A stretch of 64,000 nt of DNA from Stercorarius parasiticus (lineage: Eukaryota > Chordata > Aves > Charadriiformes > Stercorariidae): positions 785,535-849,534 of the forward strand of contig VWZL01000114.1 in assembly GCA_013396915.1 (NCBI GenBank), written 5' to 3'. Under the pieces are notes generated by a model that saw only the letters and a list, made by a program, of their open reading frames with translations, did no database searches and had not been told where the DNA came from. Position numbers and translations under genes: made by a program. Below, piece by piece: positions 23,929-36,700 of the stretch. Each line of letters opens with the position of its first letter. Position 1 is the stretch's first letter.

Positions 23929-26900
23929 AAATACTACCAAGATTTGTAAAGTGACCTGAGTCACACTGGTATGGAAACTAAATATTAGTATAAATAGTAG
24001 TATCCTTAAGAACTGTTATGCTACCCAGACTATTTATAGTCTGGTGACTATATGGTGACTGAATTATACATTAATATTTTCCCATTCTCTGACTAGCTTT
24101 ATAGTTCATCATATCTTACACACAGAATAATTACTTTGCTTATTTTCTTGCAAATTCTGTTCTCATCAGTATAAATTATTTGCAAATCATTTTGTCACCA
24201 TCTGACAATTGATACCGTAGAGTCAGATGCATAGTACCTTTCCACTATTTTTGAAGTATTGTCTACAAAAAGGGAAATACAGAACTTACAATAGCTAATG
24301 AATATTTCTGTATCTAAAATCCTTAGAGGACCTGTCTATCCTATAATATCTAAGCTCAAAGTCTTCTGCATGTATACATATATTTGTATATTTATGAACT
24401 TCAGAGACTAGAAAACTTTCTAGTCAACAACCAAGTTTCACATTAATGGGTTTTATGTCTGTGTTCCTTAATATGGCCTTCCTAAACTCATATAAAAACA
24501 TTGAGATGATCAGGGAGTGGAAGAAAATCTCTTTATGGGTTACTGGATCATTAGTCCACTTCTGGGAGTGCTAAAACTCTGCATAGTCATATCAGAAAGC
24601 TTATGGAAGTTTTTGGATGAGTCTGATTACTGTAATACAGATTTCAGTTAGACTGGCTTAATTCCCGCAATGTTAAATATTACATTCTTTGAGAAGTTTA
24701 AATTTATTTTTTTTTAATTAGACATTTAAAAATTTTGGGCACCATTAGACACATCTAAGTTCAGAAAGAAAAGATATGATAATCCAACATTCACAGCTCT
24801 AGTTGCTGCCTCTGGTACACATAAGCAAGCCTTTCAGTAAAATGAACCCTGCCTACACGACAGGATAAGATTATTGCAGCAGGTCTTCATGTCTGTCACT
24901 CTTATTAATATTTAATGTAATATTTCCATTTAAGTATTAGAGAAGAAAGACTGGCACTTGTAAAATTTTGTAATGAATTTTCTCTTAGAACAGTTTATCT
25001 TACCCTCTTACATTTTAATATAATGAACCAACAATAGTAGTCTGAGCTGCATAGTCTTTGCAGCTTCAACAAAAGTATCAACTAGATTTATATTATATGT
25101 TATATAAATATGGATTGTATAGGTAAATTAAACTAAGAATTCATAGAATAGTGTAGTGCTAGAAGAGATTTCCTGAATGAGAAATCTTAGCCTTTAAAAA
25201 CATGAAATAAACAGCTAAAGTATGTTCAGATTTTTTTTCCTAGTACCAATGCATTCCTTGTTTATCCTGTCAAGTATCATTGCTGGAGAACTCAGTAGAA
25301 CAGTAACATCTGAAAGAAACATGGCAGAGTTAATATATGTTAACCTTACTCTCTATAATCTTTGGTTACAAAAATCTTGCAGATTTTCAAAGATATTTTT
25401 CATATTTAAACATTAATTTATCATACTGTCTGTTCTTTATTAATAAGAAATAATAAAAGTACTAGAATTTGTGAATTTCAAAAAAAGTAATCTTTTGAAA
25501 TATTGATGCAGGGAAACCAGGCATAAGACATTTGAAACAGATACCACCTATTGAATGTTTGCTGCTGGTAAAGCTTGGAATTAACAAAGTTTGGCCTTCT
25601 GTAACCTAAATATGGACTAGGGAAAAAAAAAAAAAAAAGAAGATGTTTGAGAAATAAGAACTTTAAGAACTTTCTAGTTTTACATGTATGGAGCTACACC
25701 ATGCATTTTTAAGCAAGTTGTAAGACTATGTACTACAAATTTTCTAAGTGTGAGCACATCTTCAGTAACTATGACAGAAAAGTATAAATCAACAGAACTT
25801 TAGCTAAAGACCTTTGTGTTCGTGAGAACAGTGTGTGCCTTTTTTCCTGCTTTATTTCCTAGTTACTACCATGCTGACACTTGCAGCAGCACTACCACTA
25901 CCAACAAAGAAATTGGAGAATCAACATTTTCTGCAGGATACATATTCTTTTGGTTTCACAACATCAAGGTAAAGGCAGAAAAAATTTGAAAAATATGTCT
26001 AAATCTGTTTTTTAGGTTGGAGTCTATTTTCCCCCGTCAGGAGGTGCTGAGTTCCTTGGCTTCTACAGATTTGGTTGGAGACGAAAATACTCAGCATCTT
26101 CCTGAACGCATTCAAGACAGAAACTGAATAAGCTAAATTTAGATGTCTATAATACAGACATCTGTGCTTGTCACCATAGGCTCCCTCTCTACTGTTGATG
26201 AAGAAAGACAGAGACTTTTAAAGAGCAATCAATCTGATCTATCATGGATCTCCACTTCAGGGTGAAATGTATTATGCCTCAAGGTGCTTATTTCTCTCTT
26301 GTTGACTACAAAAGGCATGTTGAATGACTAGTTCAAGAAATTTCATCAGTTTAATCCTGTATCTAGTATCTAAATGAAGAATAGAAAAGAGAGAAAGGCA
26401 CAAAAGGGCAAGGGTAATAAATTACAGTAACATTCTGACACTTTAAAACTGTTGGATATTTGACACATCAGACTCAGTAATGTACATTGAGTACATTATC
26501 TGCATGTGCTGCATGTTTTTAAACACTGGTGTCTTATATGCAAATCTATATCTATCTTGGATATCCTACGCATATCTAAATGAATAAAAAAGTATTTGTG
26601 ACATAATTGCACACAGTTCAGTCTATGTTATTTAGTAGAGTGTAATGTGAAATCAGTGGAGTACTGTTCAATGGAATATATTTATGCCTGACATGAGTCT
26701 GTCTCCAATGGCTGTACTTCGGTCATTTCAGAGGAATTTGAGACGCTCAATCTGCACAACATTTGTTTGAGTCAATTATGTTTGTTCAACCAATCAATGA
26801 CTTGGATTTCTGTTACAGCACATTGGGGAGACAGGAAATAAACAAGCTTGATGGACAAGTACCACTTTAAAGTATCTATGATTTCCATGTAAATTAAAAT

Positions 26901-27489
26901 TATATAGCTGAAAGGGAAATAACTACTCTGGAGAAATATTTGGCTGTCTGCCTGCTTATTTCTGCTATTCAGACACCAAACAAGGGTGTCAAGGCTATTT
27001 AGAATTACATCTGTAACTTTTCTTTGATGCTGAGTGTTTGGGATTTAGTAAATACCGCTTAAGGGCTGGTCTTGGGACTTTGGGATGATGCTGAAAGAGA
27101 TGAAGCTTGGTAGTGCTGCAGCTAGGAAGGTGAAAAGCTTGAACTTTCCAATTCAGTTGTATAAAGAATGTGATAGTGTTTATTTCACAGCAATTCTTTT
27201 AGCTGATTCATTGCACATTTACATGGCCCTCAGGAGACGTTCTTCTGCTTATCCCACTAGTAGGATTAAGAAAAACATAACCTTAAATATTTTGATGATG
27301 GTAGAAGCAAGGGACTAAAATGGAAAATTCGCAAACAAAAATTTACTCTTTGTTGTAACTGTAAGAAAAGAGAGAAGAGCAGGTTAGTATTAGGTTAACT
27401 AACTGTAAGAAGGGTACCAACCTGTGAGCAAGGAGACTAATTCAAATAAGTACAGAAGTTGATTTTAAAAGTAAAACCATGTGAAGGGT
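23929..27489. other. AT-rich non-coding stretch
   Basis: No gene is supported. Contains A16 at 25623-25638. An 8-bp inverted repeat (TGCTGAGT / ACTCAGCA) lies at about 26046-26096. Confidence 0.5.
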
Positions 27490-28990
27490 AATCATAGAAT
27501 CAGACAATTTTAGAATGCTTAGAGTTGGAAGAGACCTTAAAGATCATCTAAGTCCCACCCTCCCGCCATTGACAGGGACATCTTCCACTATACCAGGTTA
27601 TTTAAAGACTCATCCAACCTGACCTTGAACACTTCCAGGGATGGGGCATCCACAACTTCTCGGGGCAACCTGTTCCAGTGTCTCACCACCCTCACAATAA
27701 AGAATTTCTTCCTAATAACTAATCTAAATCTACCCTCTTTCAGTTTAAAACCGTTACTCCTCGTCCTATCACTACATGCCCTTGTAAAAAGTCCCTCACC
27801 AGCTTTCTTGTGGGCCCCTGGATACTGGAAGGCCACTATAAGGTCACCCCAGAGCCTTCTCTTCTCCAGGCTGAACAACCCCAACTCTCTCAGCCTGTCC
27901 TCATAGAAGAGGTGCTCCAGCCCTCTGATCATCTTCGTGGCACTCCTCGGGACTTGCTCCAACGGGTCCATGTCCTTCTTCTTTTGAGGGTCCCAGAGCT
28001 GGATGCAGTACCCCAGGTGGGGTCTCACAAGAGCAGAGTAAAGGGGCAGAATCACCTCCCTCGACCTGCTGGCCATGCTTCTTTTGATGCAGCCCAGGGA
28101 TATGCTTGGCCTTCTGGGCTGCAAGTGCACATTGCTGTCTCATGTTGAGCTTCTTATCAACCAATACCCCCAAGTCCTTCTCCCCAGGGCTACTATCAAA
28201 CTATTCTCCGCCCAGCCTGTATTTGTGCTTGGGATTGCATGACCCAGGTGCAGGACCTTGCACTAGGCCCGGTTGAACTTCATGAGGTTTGCACGGGCCC
28301 ACCTCTCAAGCCTGTCCAGTTCCCTCTGGATGTCATCCCTCCCCTCCAGTGTGTTGACCGCGTCACACAGCTTGGTGTTGTCAGCAAACTTGCTGTGGGT
28401 GCACTCAATCCTGCTGTCCATTTTGCCAACAAAGGTGTTAAAAGTGCTGGTCCCAGAACCAGCCCCTGGGGAACACTACTTGTCACTGCTCGCCACTTAG
28501 GTATCGAGCCATTGACTGCAACTCTTTGAGCGCGGCCATCCAGCTAATTCCTTATCCACCAAGTGATCCATCCATCAAATCCATGGCTCACCAATTTAGG
28601 GGCAAGGATGTTGTGCAGGACAGTGTCAAATCCTTTGCACAATCCAGGTAGATGACATCAGTCATCTGGGTATAGAGGTGAGGCTGACCAGTCTGTAGTT
28701 CCCTGCGTCTTCCTTTTTTCCCTTTTTAAAAATGGGGGTTACGTGTCCCTTTTTCAAGTCAGCGGGAATTTCACTGGACTGCCATGACTTCTCAAATATG
28801 ATGGATAGTGGCTTGTCAACTTCATCCACCAGTTCCCTCAGGACCCGCGGATGTACCTCATCAGGTCCCATGGACTTGTGCACCTTCAGGTTCCTTACAT
28901 GGTCTCAAACCTGGTCTTCTCCTACAGAGGGTGGTTCCTCATTCTCCCAGTCCTTGCCTTTGCCTTCTGCGACTTGTGCGGCCACTAAGA
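27490..28990 (-). mobile_element. CR1 LINE copy, ~1.5 kb, longest in the window
   Basis: The plus strand begins ATCATAGAATCAGACAAT with GTTGGAAGAGACCTTAAAG, an inverted CR1 tail, and continues through ORF2 to about 28990, where similarity gives way to T-rich DNA (29030-29054). It retains more of the reverse transcriptase than any other copy here but lacks the endonuclease and ORF1, so it is 5'-truncated. Sequence is only moderately diverged and the last 180 codons are an uninterrupted frame. Confidence 0.95.
27588..28960 (-). pseudogene. CR1 ORF2 remnant (reverse transcriptase) with internal deletion
   Basis: From the 5' side: 28883-28662 encodes the start of the RT ([13 protein letters not shown], then [12 protein letters not shown]). 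A junction at about 28660 joins this directly to the later segment DVIYLDCAKD, skipping the intervening RT region. Next comes TSSVPQG and FNTFVGKMDS, then the catalytic box FADNT, where the second aspartate is replaced by asparagine. A frameshift near 28095 leads into the last frame, 28130-27588 (180 codons), containing [46 protein letters not shown] and the natural C-terminal stop. It was the polymerase of a target-primed retrotransposon and is now inactive. Confidence 0.92.
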
Positions 28991-30172
28991 TGCGCAGTCA
29001 CTAAGATGTTCTAACTTTGGTGTTCTATTTTTACTTTTTTTTCTTTTTTTTTTTAATGACTATCACAGAAAGTTTAGAACTTATGAGAACAAAACAAGCA
29101 AAGAAAAAGCACAAATAAAGACGTGATGGGACCCAAAACTGTCAGAGACTGAATTTGATCTGTGTGTAACATTTAAAGTGAGTAGGTTAGAGAGAACAAA
29201 ACCAAAACTTTGATAGGGTTGGCCTTTTTTCTCCTGGACTGATCAACTCAAGAACTTTCAATGACTTGCTTGGTTGTAACAAACTCTTTTTAGAACTTTC
29301 CAGGTTTCTTTTTCTGTAATTTCTGAAGCTATATTTTCTCACAAGTCTCTCAAACTTTCCTGTACTTTAGGATCCTTAGTATATCATTGTCTCCCATTTT
29401 TATTTTCCACCTAATATTCAATATTTTTTTTTTCTTCAGATGAACATACTCATCTGCCTTCAGATCAGGAACACTTTCCCTTCCCTCTGCTCTGTGCAGG
29501 GTGTGAGGGCCAGGACAAGGCAAACAGCACAGCACATCTTCAATCCTGAAGCTCAGTTGTGCTCTTTTAACAAAACAGAACACGTAGTTCATGAAAAACT
29601 GCAGATGAATTAGTAGATACCACTTAATAGTAATCCCTTAAGTAGACGAAAGCTGGATACATCTAGACTGGTGACCGACAAAAGCTAGTACCCACATTTT
29701 CAGATCAATGTGAAAAAGTGACACTAGGTGGATATGCAATAATCTGTTTCAGCATGTGGACACCTCTTGAACTTTATTATTTAGAGATTAGTATAAGACT
29801 GAAAGAATGAAGTGTAAACTATTTTTTAAAAAAAATTGATTTTAGCATTACTGTTGTCATTCTATTTACCACAGACATCAATACGTAAGTCAATCTCTTT
29901 TTTCCAGCATACTGAATTTGTGGCATCAGAAGAATCCTGTAAGAAATCAATTCTTAAATACAATTATTCCCGGTATGGTAAAAGTGTTTCCTTGCGTCTG
30001 TTCAGAAGCAATTTAATTTCATTAATTATTCCTTTATTTATGTGGTATTAGAGGGGGAGATTCTCAGAGGGAGACTAGAATCTCCATATGCTTTTTCCAC
30101 AGTATTTATTATTTTATATGTCATACATATTTTTTGCATATCTGTACTAAGAAAAATACCACTCTCTTCTGT
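28991..30172. other. AT-rich non-coding stretch
   Basis: T-rich run at 29030-29054. No gene or further repeat is supported. Confidence 0.5.
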
Positions 30173-30386
30173 TGTCCTGGTTTGGGCTGAAGCAGAGCCA
30201 ACTTTCTGTTCAGTGAGAGAGGCTCTCGTGTCACTGATGGCTTGCTTATACTTGTTGCTGTGGCAACCAGGGTCAGCTGACTCAGTTGTTTACCCCATGG
30301 AGGGGCCTCACCTGTGGGGAGGAGTGGACAGGTCAGGTGAACCAAAACTGACCAATAGGGTGTTCCATCCCATCTGCCTTGCTCAG

Positions 30387-30394
30387 CATAAAAG
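30387..30394 (+). promoter_or_regulatory. TATA-like box of the solo LTR
   Basis: CATAAAAG about 215 bases into the LTR, upstream of the polyadenylation-type signal by about 270 bases. This is the expected U3 promoter position. Whether it is still used is unknown. Confidence 0.45.
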
Positions 30395-30661
30395 GTGAGG
30401 GATCAAAGCAATCAGGTTGGCTCTGCTCCAATGTTTGTTTAGTGGCTCTTTTTCTTCAATGACTGACATCTGAGGAGGATCCCATCAGCTCATCTGCCTT
30501 TGATTCTGGTCAGTGTGTTCCAGTTCCCATTCATCACTGAGTCCAGTCTGGAACTTTGCAAGTGCTTGCCAGTGACATCTACCTGGGAGCTTGATACAAT
30601 TTTGTATATATTTGTATGTATTGTACCTTTTTAATTATTTCCTTTTTATTATTAATATTTA

Positions 30662-30667
30662 ATTAAA
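30662..30667 (+). promoter_or_regulatory. ATTAAA polyadenylation-type signal of the solo LTR
   Basis: ATTAAA in a T/A-rich segment about 120 bases before the LTR end, consistent with the R-region poly(A) signal of this LTR type. Confidence 0.45.
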
Positions 30668-30784
30668 GTAGTTTAGTTTTTTTCTAAAGTCATAACTCTC
30701 TTTATCTCTCTTTTTTTTCTCCTGGGATCCAGAGTTGGGGGAGAGCATCTGTTGTTATTGGCAAACCTGGCCCAAACCATGACA

Positions 30785-33700
30785 TCCATGTTCCTTATGT
30801 TGGAATGCCCTTGCACCCCAATTGGTTTTTTTCCATCTCTGATTCTGTGCTACTTATTTGCATATTTAATTTTTCTAATTATTTCCTCTTTTTCCCTAAA
30901 TTGAAATGTACAGACAATATGAAAGGTTTTCTGGCACCAAAGCCCCCTGGCTCTGTTAATCACAAGAATATTATTTGAGTGGTACATGTAATTATGTAAT
31001 TTTATCATGAGTGCTTTTTAATGTTTAACTCCTCCTCTGCTAAGTCCTTAATCAACCATTTCTAGAAGCAGAAAGCTAAGCCTGCTGAACACTAACAAAA
31101 CCTTAATGAACTATTGTGGAATACCTAACAAATTAGAAGCTGATTTTTAAAAATATCCAAATGATCTATAAAGAAGCAAAGTGGGACACACTAGGTAGTG
31201 CCATAAAAACTACAATGACTATAAATGGAATGTTAGATGGTGAAGCAGTTTTATTGTAATGTTTTTAATGTATGTTGCTTCAAGCAGGAACATTTATTGT
31301 AATGAGTGACATGATATTCACAGTTGATAAGTGATTAAAAGGTGTAGTCAAATAGTGTAACAGTGGAAAAATGCAGTTTGAGTAAAAATGGTCAGAAGAT
31401 TTGTAAAAATGTTGCATGTGAAATATCTTCATTGGGTATGAGAAAAAGACTAACAATATTACAAAAAAGCTTTATTAATATTTATATAGATAAATATTGT
31501 TTCCACATGCTTCAAAACAGCAGTTGTCATAACTATGACCCATGAGTGTATTCTCACTGATGTAAAAGGTAAAACTTCTATTGAATTCAAAGAGTAGTAA
31601 TCATCACTGAATTCCAAGTATTTCTTTTTATGTTGGACCACTTCCGCAACATGTGAAATAATAGTTGAGATGGAAATCTAATAGAGAAATTTTTATTTGA
31701 AGAGCCCTCTTAGATATTACTTCTATCTTAAAAATTTTGACAGAAAAATGAATAACAAGGATGCAAAATTCACGGGTTTTTAATTTCCTCTTCACTTTCT
31801 CTTATTCACCATCCACGTGTATTTTCTTTTACAGCTGTTGCACTTTCTGATTTACCTTTGACCTTGACTTTTTTCCTTTTTCCTTTTTTTTCCCTGTTGT
31901 GCTTAAAAGAAGAAATGAAACATGATTAGAAGAAGAATGTCCCAGTTTCCTTGTTATTGCTTAGTCTTCTGGAATCTCCTTTTGCTAAGATTATTCTTTG
32001 CATATATAAAGCCTTTTGGTACAATACATTTTGGCCACAAATTTTCCATTGAAACTGGTGTACATTTACTCTCACATACACAACCTCATTTTCTGGAGAG
32101 TTAGTGATCATTCAAGGGTATTTATTGTTACACTTAGTCTGCTTGTTCTTGCAATTTTCTGAAAAAAAAACCAAACCAACAAACAAAACCACAAAAACCC
32201 TCAAACACCCAACTATCCTTATTTTTCCAATTTTTCATGTAAATAATCATAGGATAGCAATCATGCCTTCACAGATTTTCAACATGTATTTGAGAGTCTA
32301 ATTCTCAGGATTAACAAAAGATTCTTTTATGGTTTTTATCATTGTTATTGTCACAATTATGCCTCTGATCTCTTCGCATTTTGCAGGATGTTTGACATGT
32401 TCCAGTCTGAAACACTTCTGAATGAGCTAGAGGAGAAAGAGCCAGAAGAGAAACATCAAAATTTTCTATTAAAAAATTAATTCCTCACTACTTTGTCATT
32501 TTGCTCAAATTCAGGAAAAAAATTCCTGATTGTGAATCCCAACTGAAGGGATACAGTTGCAAGGAGCTCAGAAACAAGTGTTAACTCTTTTTGAGCTGAG
32601 GGGGGGACTTTTTTAGATCTTGTTCTAAGTGACTCAGTTTTACTCATGCATTGCATATGTATTCACTGTACTCTTGGAGTACACTTAAAGGCTGGGTTTC
32701 TGCCAGGAGCTTTATGATGATTATTCTAATGTCTAAGTCCTTTAGCGGCCTAACACACCACATTCACTTTTAGTGACAAATGTTTGAAAGAAGTATAACT
32801 ACAGTCTCTTTCCTTCCATGCTGCATTCTCACATTCAATTATTCTCTTTAGTTCTCTGACACAAACTAACACAATTAACACTTTAAAATATAAAAAGTGG
32901 ACATGGAAAGGGTGTGTGTGATATTAATAGCTAAAAGAACAAAACAGGCAGGAAAATCAAAGTGTAAAATATTCAACTATTGTCAAATATATTTTTGAGA
33001 GCAGTGATTGTTCTGGTAGGTAGAAATATTTATTAGGTATATGGTAAATGACTTAAATACAGAACTTTTTTCATACATTAAATAAGCCTGTCATTTTTCT
33101 CAGTTTTTACAGTACTTGTATTATCCATATCCATCTGTACAAAAAGTGAGTAATTTTCTTTTATATTGTGCTTTAAGCATTGTACTCCTTTCCTCTACAA
33201 AAAGATTAAAAAAAAAAAAAAACTTGATCTGACTTTATCTGCATCCTGAAGTTCTGCTGACAGGAAATTTTATTTATGGGCAGATGAAAGAAAAGCATTT
33301 TCTGAAGAAGTGTCTAAATGTATGCATCAGCATGAGCACATTAAGGAGTCTAATGTGAAATAGAATTAAAGTCACAAAGACCAGTTTCAGGTTGTGTCAT
33401 TTCTTTTTCAAATATGATTCTGTCACTCAGGCAGTATCTCACGTAATTTAATTTTCTGAACATTGACATAACTACAAAACTAAGACAGACCAGATGTGTT
33501 CAAACTTCTGCATAAAATCTGTTCTGCACTAAATATCAAGTGAATGCAAATTGTTTGCAGCATTTTACATTTCACACATTGTTACAAACAGTGTTTTCAA
33601 CAATGTTAATCCTTTTTATGCTGCTGTCTGGTGGGCTGGATTTTATCACTGTCCCAAGAACGCAACTGGAATTAGAAAGTATGTGTACCATAAGAAGTTC

Positions 33701-36700
33701 TCAGAGAAAGGCTCCCTCTGTTATAAAAATTAAGTAATTTTTATATCATAGAGACATAAGAGGGTGTAGGACACCACCACTTTGAGCAGCCAATAGATGC
33801 TGGTAACTTCTATTTTTCGCTAATACATGGTGATGGGTTTTTTTTGTTCTTTCACACCAATTTTTATTTTTCCAGATTATTTTCCTGTACTTACAGTTAG
33901 AATGGCCAGTGGTAGTTACCAGTTCTTACATTCTGAGGATGGTTTAACCTTTTCCCAGACTATTTTTCACCTTTTCAGGTGATAAGTTACCATTACAGTT
34001 CCTTGGTTCTGTACTTATCAATATTATCTCAGGATGTCTCTAGTTTCTAGGTACCCAGCTGTACTTCAAAGGTACTAGTTGCACTTCTCAAGGATTCTTC
34101 TGGTTCACAGGTGTTGTTCCTAGGCTCATAGTTCTCAGGCTGGCAGGCATTTTCTCTGTCAGTATTTTTCAGCAGACATTTTCTTCTCTGCGGTAATTTT
34201 CCTCTTCTAACCACTCTGTCTTTATGACTGCCCACATCACAGCTGCATACAACTAAGGGCAAGCACTTTCTACAATAAAAAAAGAACACCACATCAGATT
34301 GAACTGTGTCCTTTTGCACATTTGCTTTCAAAGCATATGGAGTTCTTCACTAGTAAGAGATTTTAGTAAGGATCGTTCCATAAAAATAAAATAAACCATG
34401 TAACAGTTGTGTCTGATGCGTACATATGAGCTATTTCAGTTCCTCCTGGAAGAGGAACTGTTTCCCAGCTCCTGAATCCATAGCTTAGCTTGGCTTTTTC
34501 TCATCTCTATACTGTGTACCATAGACAGTACCAGCTATTGTGTCCTGTATACCGTAAGAAGGAAAACTGATTAGTTCTCCAAGTAGTGGCTCAAATCACA
34601 TTCCTGTTTGGTATTGGAACCTTAGAAATGCCAGGGGAGAATAATTTTTTTTTTTGTTTAAGTAGCACCATGAAGCACCTGACAATGCTCCTGAAATATG
34701 CTTAGCAGTGGTAGATTGTTAGGCATTGCAAAAGAAGATGAAAAGTAAAAATTAGACTGTAAAAATGTGGAGAAGTGTATCTTGAAATGTGATCATAATC
34801 CAGGCAGTGATCTCTGCATGCTAGAATAATATACATAGGAAATAATAATGAAGGCTATATATATAAAAGCCATTAAAAATCCACTTACATTTCTTTTGAT
34901 AAAGGCAGAGAAAGAGGCTTTGGGATTTCTTTTATTTTATTGTAATAAATAACTTTAAGTGTATGCCAGACTTTAACAAAAAAGGTATTAAATTTCTCCT
35001 GTGGGCAGCATTGTTCAATAATCATCTGCTAAGGAGTATCTTTTACTATCTTAGTCTCTGTCAAAGTTAAGATATTTGGCTAGATAAACTACTGGTCTGA
35101 TCCATTATTGCAATTCCTGTGTTCCTATGGCTTTTTATTTCCTCAGTAACAATTACTTTGAACTGTATAATACAATTTAATGCCTACTTCCCTTGTTATT
35201 TGGAATGAATAATACTCAGTATAATAGGCAAGTCTTACAAAGAGCTTTTACTTCTGAGTAGTGAAATGATGCACTGACATTTTCGATAGTGAATAGATTC
35301 CACAACTGACACATTAATAGTCTTTAAATGGAGAAAAGTCTGGTGGTACATCTTCAAAAAGCTTCTGAACATGAGATAAGTCTTACCAGTATAAAGACTT
35401 CTTTCTTTTTAAGATTATATATTTTTAAAATGTCTGAATTAGGCACAGGTTCTGTTGTTTTTGGGTTTTTTTTATTCAAAATTCTGTTGATATTTATGCA
35501 TACAAATAGGTTGATATTGTAAAATTAGTGGGCATTTGAGGCTAACATTAAAAATTCCAAATCTTAGCTGTCTTACAAGACATACATTTCTGTGGGTTTT
35601 GTAAGCATATTAGTGCATCTTATGGTAACATTTAGGTCATGGTCTTATCTATTTCCAAAAGGTACTAATTAGTGCTGCTTCACTAATGGTGGTAACAACA
35701 CAGTATTTTGCAGTTGTGTAACACAGTATCCTATGTTATGAGGATATTAGGCCTGGAAATTCAAAAGCCCACATTTAAATATACTTTCTCCTGCAGACCT
35801 CCTGTGGGATCTTGGGCTAGTCATTTAGGGGACCAAGCATAGATAATATAAAGAAGATAAAAAATTACTATTTTCTCCCACATTTGTCCTTCTATCAGCG
35901 ATGGATAAAATGGGGTGTTGCTCTACAGAAAATACTTCAACCTCATCTATGTTAGAAGAAGGTAAGAGTTTCTATGGAGCCAACAAAGAATGGCAGAAAC
36001 ACTGAGATAAGATACTGTAGATGGCTTCTTCTTTTCGTTAATAGTCTAAACAAATTTACTTCTTGATCTCTGCATGCAAGTTCCATGGCTAGGTTTCAAA
36101 TGCTCCCTTTAGATACTGTATGCCTCAATTGTCCACCAGTAATGTATATGAGTTCTTAGGTAATGTGTGTTGTAAGAATAAATTAATTTAAAAATTCTGA
36201 AACATTTAATTGCCACAGGGAGCTCTATCATTATCTTTACTAGAGATTACAATTTGTATTTCAGATAGGTCATAAATTTAAATTCAAGCATTAGCTTTCA
36301 TTTATCTGTGATATGAGACACATTTAAATTGAGAAATATAGGAGATACAGCTAATATTAATCCCCTAAACTACTCAGTATCACTAAATTAAATTAAGTCT
36401 TTTCAGAAGCAAAGTAATTAAATCAAAACACTTATGTCATGCCATTGTTGCATAACTTGCTCTTAACAGAATATCTTTGATAAGACATTTGGGAATTAAT
36501 TAAAAAAAAAAAAGAGAAATCTGTAAATATAGATCATGGATATTATTATCTGTGCATGTAAAGTATGACTGGTTACCTTTATAAAAGCAACTGTGTTGAG
36601 TGAATAAATCTACAGTCCAGCTATAATACAAACACTAATTCATACCAATATCAGGAAAAATATGTAGGGAAATACACATAGACTGAACCTCAGCAAATTG

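Larger units (their letters stand above)
30173..30784 (+). mobile_element. ERVL-type solo LTR, 612 bp
   Basis: It starts TGTCCTGGTTTGGGC and ends GCCCAAACCATGACA; the two ends are inverted complements at 14 of 15 positions, with the canonical TG...CA. Flanking pentamers are TCTGT (30168-30172) and TCCAT (30785-30789), matching at three of five with both differences being transitions, consistent with an aged 5-bp target-site duplication. A TATA-like CATAAAAG lies at 30387-30394 and a polyadenylation-type ATTAAA at 30662-30667, in the order expected for plus orientation. No internal retroviral sequence is attached, so it is the product of LTR-LTR recombination. The terminal sequence is of a type I associate with avian ERVL; the subfamily is not assigned. 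Confidence 0.9.

Noticed and set aside
25141..25195. Possible decayed CR1 tail (TTCATAGAATAGTG followed by CTAGAAGAGATTT)
   Set aside because: Only the first few bases resemble the inverted CR1 terminus and nothing downstream matches; chance similarity cannot be excluded.
33540..33737. Possible exon-like frame with WWAGFYHCPKN
   Set aside because: No acceptor/donor pair giving a clean exon and no family I can name; two frames overlap the same region equally well.
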